Shown one piece after another: positions 57,181 to 64,000 of a stretch of 64,000 nucleotides of DNA. The translations under genes and the position numbers were made by a program. The notes under the pieces were generated by a model. It had not been told where the DNA came from, made no database searches, and saw only the letters and a program-made list of their open reading frames with translations. The DNA is from Adiantum capillus-veneris (taxonomy: Eukaryota; Streptophyta; Polypodiopsida; Polypodiales; Pteridaceae). Position 1 is the first letter of the stretch. Each line of letters opens with the position of its first letter. The stretch covers positions 37,648,781 through 37,712,780 of the forward strand of contig CM043960.1 of the NCBI GenBank assembly GCA_014529385.2. The letters run 5' to 3'.

Positions 57181-57580
57181 AGCAGACACAAATGGTCGAC
57201 AAAACTGACCTTCACAGGGTTACATATCTTGTCCTTGATGAGGCGGATCAAATGCTCGACATGGGTTTCATCCTCTGATCACAAATCATCTCCCAAATTT
57301 GGCTTGATAGACAAACTTTGTATTGGAATGCAACTTGGCCTACATGATGATAAGAGTCAAGCTGAGCAAGATTGGGTTCTTTCTGAATTTAGATCTGGAA
57401 ATACACCTATAATGACAGAAACAAATGCTGCATCTGAGCATGGATGTGAAGGACATAAAGTTTGTTATCAATTATGATTTTCCTGAATCATGTGAAGACT
57501 ATGTACATTGGATTGGACGAACCAGAGAAGCTCGTGCAAAGGCTACAACCAATACTTTCTTTACATCAGCAAAATGACAA
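57181..57580 (+). pseudogene. Captured DEAD-box RNA helicase fragment in gypsy G1
   Basis: Two exon-like pieces of a DBP2/DDX5-type RNA helicase lie in one orientation. 57195-57345 reads [20 protein letters not shown] (motif II, DEAD) and then [12 protein letters not shown] (motif III, SAT decayed to NAT). 57347-57577 reads [24 protein letters not shown] (the motif IV-V region), [24 protein letters not shown] (motif VI, HRIGRTGR decayed to [10 protein letters not shown]) and TFFTSAK. About a hundred residues between SAT and HGDKSQ are missing and there are stops and shifts, so it is inactive. It has no LTR-element counterpart and lies about 60 bases before the polypurine tract, so it looks like a host mRNA segment picked up by the retrotransposon. 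Confidence 0.88.
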
Positions 57581-57633
57581 CACAGACTGCACCAACATCA
57601 ACAACCAGGTCATGTCAGGGACGACATGAACGC

Positions 57634-57645
57634 GGAGGGGGGAAG
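57634..57645 (+). other. Polypurine tract of gypsy G1
   Basis: GGAGGGGGGAAG directly before the 3' LTR start TGTTGATGG. Confidence 0.88.
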
Positions 57646-58589
57646 TGTTGATGGATGGGTCAACAACACGAGACATAACTCAACAAAGGCCTATTTTTTG
57701 AGAGTTATGGAATGCTGAGGATTATGGTTATAAACATCATTTGTAATAAGTAGGCAGTCTAGTAGCAAAAGCCGCGGTGCAATGGCACTTCCAGATTGTA
57801 AATACAAAGCCATTTGACCCCTCAAACTCTATTTTAGGTTTAACCTAAGGTGACCTTAGTATATAATGTACCTCGGTCATTTTGTAAAGAAAACTTTATC
57901 ATCGTAATCAAGCTTTAAGCTGCCGTCATGTGTGAGGGAGGAAGAGAGAGAGCATGAGCTTCATCCTGGCGCTACTCCCCGCTCGCTCATCACATTGTAG
58001 ATCCGACTGCACCATCACGCTAGCCTCGGTAAGAGCTAAGCGACAATCCCAAGCATTCCTCACGGAACGGAGCAAATGCGCTTACGCATCTATGAGCTCT
58101 TTGCGGCTGTAAGTATATCAAACGATGTCTATTTTCTGCCTGCAAGTAGTCGTTAGAATTGTAGCGACATAAGCTACCATAGGTACTCAGAGGATTTCAG
58201 TTTTGGACACTTTTAGAATTTGGCTCTGTCTTTATATGCATTTTTTCCAAATGGGTTTAGAGCTAGGGTTTTGATTGTAGAGGCTTTGGGACAGATGTAT
58301 CCTAGTGAGGGATGGTGTTCCTTAAGTTTCGTGTGATTTTGGCATGGTTTGATGGGTTTCCTTCCGTTGTGTATATGTGGGCTAGGTGGTGTAGTTGAGA
58401 GCAATGAGACTCCAAATTGTGGCTTGATTGGCCTTCCAGAGTGTTGTATGTGTAGGCTGGTCTTAGCCTGACAAGCTAAAGAGATTTCTTCCGTGCGGCT
58501 ATCGTGTCATCTGTGTCCTCGATTGCCATTATGTTGATCTAGGTTGTGTTTCATGCACTTTATGGGTGGTGTGATTCGCTCCCGCAACA
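57646..58589 (+). repeat. 3' LTR of gypsy G1
   Basis: 944 bp, TGTTGATGG ... CCCGCAACA. It preserves the uninterrupted MULE target site (AATTGTAGCGACATAAGC near 58157), which proves the MULE came in after G1. Confidence 0.95.
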
Positions 58590-58594
58590 ACTAG

Positions 58595-60954
58595 TAGCAC
58601 CCGATGTGGATTTTAGGATATTCAACCAACCCATCGGGTAGGTATGACCTGTGTATAGGTCGGTTAAAGTCTCCCTTTGTGGTTCCTACTTGCAATTTTT
58701 ATTTAGGAATGCCCCATCTAGGAGTGAGATGCTAGGGGTGTCCTTCGAAGTACATGCAATGTGGCTCCCTATGGTCTGACCCTTAGCGGCTGCTAATTCA
58801 AGAGTATTTGATTGCTCGACTGGCATGACTATTGTCATAGGTGCTTTGCCTTTAGTTGCTCTACCTTGCGTAAGCTTTCAATTTCCTTTTTCTTAGATGC
58901 AAGGATATAACGCTCAACCCCTTGCACTTTGTCAACACTCCTACAATCAAGTAATATAACTTTAGAGGGAAATAACTCTGAAGGGCGAAGGAGTGTAGTG
59001 GATGGAATATTCCCATGGTCATTCTCAAGGAAAGTGTGACCCCGGGGGATTCACTCTATATACAAAATGGGACGCCACCTGCGAGTGGACAACTTTGAAA
59101 AAATCCCTATATACGACTCATATTAGGGAATATGACTTCCCTTTCTACGCTTATACGACAATCAATGCAGAAAATTATCATACCCCTATCTTACATATAA
59201 AATTTAGGTCTCACATGATCTAACTGAGTAAAACTAGTCAAAGAGCGTGTAGCATAGTGACTCTAAACGTACTAAGGAACCACTTTTGTTGATAACTAGG
59301 TGTACCTTCAATGTGTCTTAGTTTGACTTTCAAACTATGTGCCCGTTCAGCCTGCACTCTAGCTACTTGTCTAGTTCTACCCCATCAAAATTACTCAAGA
59401 AACATGGTTATGAAGTTATGTTAGGTTGTCCATGTAAATTTGCATCTATACAAACTCTTTATAGCTTTCATCCCTCAACAAATAAACTACAATCACAAAA
59501 CAAACAATTGATACAAAGCAATGTTAGTTCTTGAGTGTATCTTTGTAGCTATTGACTCACAAGTTTGAGGACGGACTCTTTTGGGAAGCCATGATTTTAA
59601 AACACAAAAACTTCCTCTCATTTTCTCCTTCTCTCACTTCTTCCACCTCCCCGCCCCCAATATGATAACCCCTCCCTTATTTTTAAGCTTGGGGGATAAA
59701 TTATCGGGGACTTTTCCCTAACTTATACACTTATGTAACTTGTAAAAAAAAACCCCTCCCCTACACTTACGTGGTGCAATAAGTTTTCCATGGTGAATCC
59801 CCTGGAAGTGGGACCGAGTGGCTCTATTGAAAGTCTCTCTTAAGCAGCTAAACATGCTAGAACGGGCCGTGGGCCCAGGCATGCATGTCTTGACTTGAAA
59901 TCTTAGGGTTTTGTGTAGGGTACCCTTCCATGATGTCTAGTCAGAGGAAGAGTCACTAGATGCGATATTGGGTCTTGGGTCGCACTACCTTGGGTCCTAG
60001 CCGAAGGTCTGGAACCTAATGTAGGTGGATAGTGAGTGCCCACATAATTTGAAGCACTCTCAAGTCTTTCAAACTCTGGGACTCCACTAAAGCGTAAAGC
60101 CAAGTGGCATGGGTATCCTAAAGGCCTTGACGAGTACCCCCAAGAGGCCTCGCCACTACCATTCATTTTTGCTTGTTTTTTTCTTGTTCTCCTAACTTTT
60201 TGAGGTGTGTGATGTGGAATCGTGCATGTGATAGCTCAAAACAAGTGTATTGAGTAAAGGAGAGTGGCATGGTTTATAGCACACAATTTGGTTACTGGAA
60301 GTCCTCATAATCTCCAAAACAGTCGATTTCTATCTGGGCATAGAGGCACAAGAGGAAAAGTCGAAGGAAGCTAGTGGAGGGAAAAGGAGGAGCCCTTCTC
60401 CCACATTTTCCATTCCACCTTTCAAAGAGTAGGATATATATATGAAACCATGCTTCATATATATCACTAGACCAAGACCAAGACTGTGCTCGATGACGAT
60501 GATGGTGACTTTTTCATTTTCGCGTGCGGCTTTTTCTTTTCCTAATGTGCATGTGGGACTAGTTAGAGTCTTTTTTTTTTAGTCAATTGAAATCCGAGTC
60601 ATGTGTTGTGCGGCGTTTTTTTAATTATTTTTTTAATTATTTTTTGGTTTTATGATATTTTTTAAAAGATTTTTTTTGGAGATTACAAAAATGTAGAATT
60701 TTTGTTTCAAAAATTCAAAAAATGCAAAGTCTACCAAAAAACAAAAAATGTTGTAAAATATAAAAAATTGCTGAAAATGCTACAAAAATTAGTGAAAAAA
60801 TCAAGAAATGCAAAAAAGTCATAATTGCAAGCCTTTTCTCATCCAAAACAGTTAATCTACACTACTACAACAACAGATCTAAAGAAAACAGCAAAAGGTA
60901 AAAAAACTGCGAAAAACAAAAAACAGCTGCTTCTGGAGCTTGATGCATAGCACC
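58595..60954 (-). other. G3 leader/internal sequence without a recognised gene
   Basis: In G3 orientation this follows the PBS. No coding motif is seen on either strand. One AT-rich palindrome is at 60433-60465. 60570-60800 is a low-complexity A/T-rich tract with runs of TTTTTTTAATTATT and AAAAA words. Confidence 0.5.
60433..60465. repeat. Single long palindrome in the G3 leader
   Basis: GATATATATATGAA and TTCATATATATC flank ACCATGC. It lies about 530 bp from the G3 LTR edge, close to the position of the first palindromes in G1 and G2. Confidence 0.7.
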
Positions 60955-60972
60955 TCCTCAGCAACGGCACCA
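60955..60972 (-). other. Primer-binding site of gypsy G3
   Basis: On the minus strand TGGTGCCGTTGCTGAGGA, four bases inside the LTR, close to the gypsy consensus TGGCGCCGTTGCCGGGGA. Confidence 0.75.
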
Positions 60973-60976
60973 AAAA

Positions 60977-61315
60977 TGTCATATCGTAGGGGACTTGATG
61001 CACATCATGTGTGAGCTACTAAGGCTGCAAGCACACAACCTGTGTGCAGGGAAGCTCACAGACATAGTCGGGTGTGTCACTCACCTTGTGTCACTGTCGA
61101 TGCAGGAATCTCGCACCGTTGTAAAGAGGGAGCTCGCCTTTGTTGCTCAACCGCCTCGCCGCTGTCGTATTGTTGCTCGCTTGCACACACACACTCTCAC
61201 GCTCACACACAACAATAGTCCCTATGGGAGAGAAGGAGAGCCAAGAAAACCATACATTCAAGAATGAGAAAAAGTTAGGGTTACAACCAGTTATTGGTTG
61301 ACAGTCAATATGCTA

Positions 61316-61407
<92 letters not shown>

Positions 61408-61494
61408 ATCGACGATCACTCATGAATACATGTGTGGAGCTTACAAGCCTGGCCCATAACTCAATAATAATAACAAGAATGAACAAAGGTAACA
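60977..61494 (-). repeat. 5' LTR of gypsy G3 (right copy)
   Basis: 518 bp, TGTCATATCG ... GGTAACA on the plus strand. It matches the ends of 18008-18947. It contains a (CT)n run at 61317-61404. Confidence 0.8.
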
Positions 61495-61499
61495 AAAGC

Positions 61500-64000
61500 A
61501 ATTTCAAATTAGCTTGTTTGCATGATTTTTTGGTGTGTTTGTGTATTATTTTCATTGCTTTGAAGCTCATGGCATCCCTCTCTTTAGAAGAAACTAATAA
61601 CTAACGACAAGGGCTTTAAGTACAACTAACAAGCAACAATATGGGTATCCAGTTTGTCTCTACACCTAGTTTTAGAATCTCATTCTTGAGCATACCTATG
61701 CGTCCTTGAGTCCCTATGTGGAATGATCGGTTATTTAGATGTGTTCTATGGCTTGAATAATCCCTCTATTTTTTTTTGTCTTGTAGCCCATGTGCAAGTC
61801 TTGTATTGGAACACATTGATGAAGATATTGCTAAAGAGCAACTAATTTTGTTGACAAAATGAGATAAGTCCAAAACTTGTGCATTTTTCCCAAAATTCCT
61901 CAACTTGTCTTATACGCTTTGTACTGGCTTTAAAAAATTGATGAGCCTAAGAAAATCATCGATGGCACACTTTTCAAAGCAGTCAAACTAGTGCAGAACT
62001 CACCCCCGTCAATAAAACTTTCCTAGCTCATAACTTGATCATTCGGACTCCGATTTGCAGACTTGAAAAGGCCGGCATACTCCATAAATCAAGCACTAGT
62101 CATATCAACTTACTTGCACTTCAATGCATAGCTGCACTTGTGCACCCTGATAGGGATTTGGAAATCACCTTTCCCTTCAACTTGCCATATCTTGATCTTT
62201 ATAGCTCTGTTTAACAAGCAGTCTAGACCTATCTGGAGAGCACTTCAAGAAGCTTATTTTGCACCACAATTTTTGCACTTTGAGCACTTTTGAGCAACAA
62301 AATTTATTAGCCCCAAAAAATAACTCCTTGGCCAAAGAAACCTCAAAAGACAAACACATTTGGATCCACATGTCTGCCCTTGATCTTCGTACATGCTTTT
62401 GCACTTGAGTGTGTACGTTTAGACACCCATAGACTGGCTTATGCCCTCTTCTAGCTCTGACATACTTTGACCATACCAACGTCTAAACACAGATTTTTAA
62501 CACTCACATACTCTATGTCAATACTCAAGGAAGCAACCTGGATGGGACACAGAGACACATTGAGTTTTTCAGACTCAACGGAGTGAATCTATCTAAGAAG
62601 ATGCAAAAAACAAACAATAGTCATCAACAATTGATTTCATCAAGCAAACAATCAATCATCTCCCCAACCAATCACTCAATGGTTTTTAAAAAAAACAAGC
62701 TCAAATTACTATGAAACTCTAGAAGACTATAGACAAAGATTAATAGAACATATCTGGACACTAAAAATTTGATTATGAGAGGTACACAAATCGCAATTCA
62801 TGGATAACTAGGTCTATAAAAAGTGAAAAAAAGTGGTCTAACAGAACCTCCTAAGGTCTCCGAATAGCTTGCTACCAAAAGATTAGCGTTTATAGTTGAA
62901 AATATCACCAAAACAACAAATTAAGGCTCACAAAGTTTAGTTGCGAACCATCAGAAAAATGATAGTGAATACACTCAAATGAAAGAGCAAGAAGAGAGAA
63001 ACACAATGCACTTATTGGAACTTGAATTGGATTACCGAATCGTATGATATGTCGATAACAAAGTAGCGCTTCTCTCTTCTCTACTTGCACATACAATAAG
63101 TTCTTCTTGTAGCTTTAAAAACTATGTTTCTCACTTACATTTTGACTTTATACCTATAGCTTCTTAAAATTGGTCATGGGCATAGTTCCCATAGGCATAT
63201 ACATTTACATTAAAAGTAAGTGGGTAGTTCCTTGTACATCACATTGTGGTGAGCTCCATCTACATTTACAATATCTAAATTCGAAATAGGATTACAAATG
63301 AAGACTTAGGTGAGAAATTGGCTAGAAGAGGTATCCGTAGGTGGCATCTCCAAACAATTGGTGAATGGTTGTCAGTTCCGCAACAGTTAAGTTTGAGCCT
63401 TACACCACCAAGGATCACAACAAATGTAATTTAATATACTTATGGAAACCATGTATGGTAGGAAGGAGACAAAAAAGTTATTTTTGCACAAGTCACTATT
63501 AGGGATGTGTAATAAGCACTTTTCACTTTTTGGCACAAATTCTTTTCCCCACTAATTTTGCATGATCCTTCACTTATATTATGCATAATTCCCACACAAC
63601 ACATTTATTAAAGCTCCAAATATCATAAAGATAGCAAAAAACCATCCTAGAAAGCCCAAAATGTGCCCACAAATGACCTTTATCAATCACATGTGAGTCA
63701 TCTTATTGACCTCAGGGACCCATGGCAACAAGATGGACCAAAAAATCTTAAAATTTGGTATACCCAACTATTAAGGGTGAAATGTAAGCATGTACCAAAA
63801 AGTGGGTACTTTGGCCAAAAATCTCTTAAGAGTCAGCCGGCAACACATTTTTTTTATAACCCCCTTACCAGTTTCAACTTAATTGGCCAAGTGCACATCA
63901 AGTTATCACTTAACTAGCCATAGAGTGGAAAAAGAAAAGTTGTTTTTGAGCCTAATAGCCACATTTGTGCTCCAAACTCCATGGGACTTCTCGCGTACCA
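61500..64000. other. No recognisable gene; gypsy-leader-like AT-rich text
   Basis: The style of the sequence (repeating phrases such as CCAAAATTT-GG-ATA and AACTTG) resembles the G1 and G2 leaders, and a half-site-like TAATAAGCAC occurs near 63510. No palindrome array, PBS, LTR edge or coding motif can be shown. Confidence 0.4.

Noticed and set aside
63500-63520. Half-site-like TAATAAGCAC suggesting another palindrome array at the right edge
   Set aside because: Only one weak half-site, with no partner arm and no periodic repeats in 61.5-64 kb.

Overview
This window looks like repeat-dense nuclear DNA of a land plant with a large genome. It is AT-rich, it carries plant-type Copia, Ty3/gypsy (Tat/Athila-like), Mutator-like (MULE) and hAT elements, and I see no intact ordinary host gene. 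A fern or gymnosperm would fit, but the sequence alone does not fix the species. Nearly everything is a mobile element or a fragment of one, and the elements are nested.

Layout. 1-2525 is the 3' part of a decayed Copia element (C1) whose LTR has an internal 153-bp duplication. About 2.5-9 kb is a minus-strand gypsy (G2) with RNase H, RT, a linker region, a long leader and a PBS at 8.19 kb. 9-11.9 kb has no gene. 11.9-14.8 kb is a second minus-strand gypsy fragment (G4) with integrase and RNase H. 14.8-17 kb is the end of a plus-strand LTR element with an unknown ORF. From 18008 to 61494 lies one nest. Gypsy G3 (minus strand, LTRs at 18008 and 60977, TSD AAAGT/AAAGC) holds gypsy G1 (plus strand, 21302-58589, TSD ACTGG/ACTAG). 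G1 in turn holds two DNA transposons: an 11.6-kb MULE (21812-33447, 9-bp TSD) in its 5' LTR and a 14.8-kb hAT element (39378-54173, 8-bp TSD AATCTGAA) in its gag-pol region. The hAT contains a very young Copia copy (C2, 42911-48088, 227-bp LTRs identical to each other, TSD TATAT) and a 1.7-kb TRIM-like LTR element (48974-50662, TSD GGCAT). 61.5-64 kb has no recognisable gene.

The most unusual content is cargo. Besides its SWIM-type transposase, the MULE carries a multi-exon minus-strand gene with a ParB/Srx-like domain and a plus-strand gene resembling a beta-class DNA amino-methyltransferase (motif IV first, motif I later). This pairing is familiar from bacteria and phages and unexpected in a plant transposon. 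The hAT carries a divergent protein kinase-like pseudogene and a second unknown gene. G1 lacks RT and integrase but carries a DEAD-box RNA helicase fragment just upstream of its polypurine tract.

Two gypsy leaders (G1 and G2) each carry a family-specific 24-bp palindrome repeated at about 280-290 bp (and 123-137 bp) spacing, starting about 520-540 bp from the PBS. The two families also share a post-protease linker, so G2-like elements are plausible mobilisers of the RT-less G1. All coding sequences show decay. Where an intact copy is available for comparison (Copia C1 against C2), the nonsense changes are C-to-T at CAG or CGA codons, as expected from deamination of methylated cytosine.
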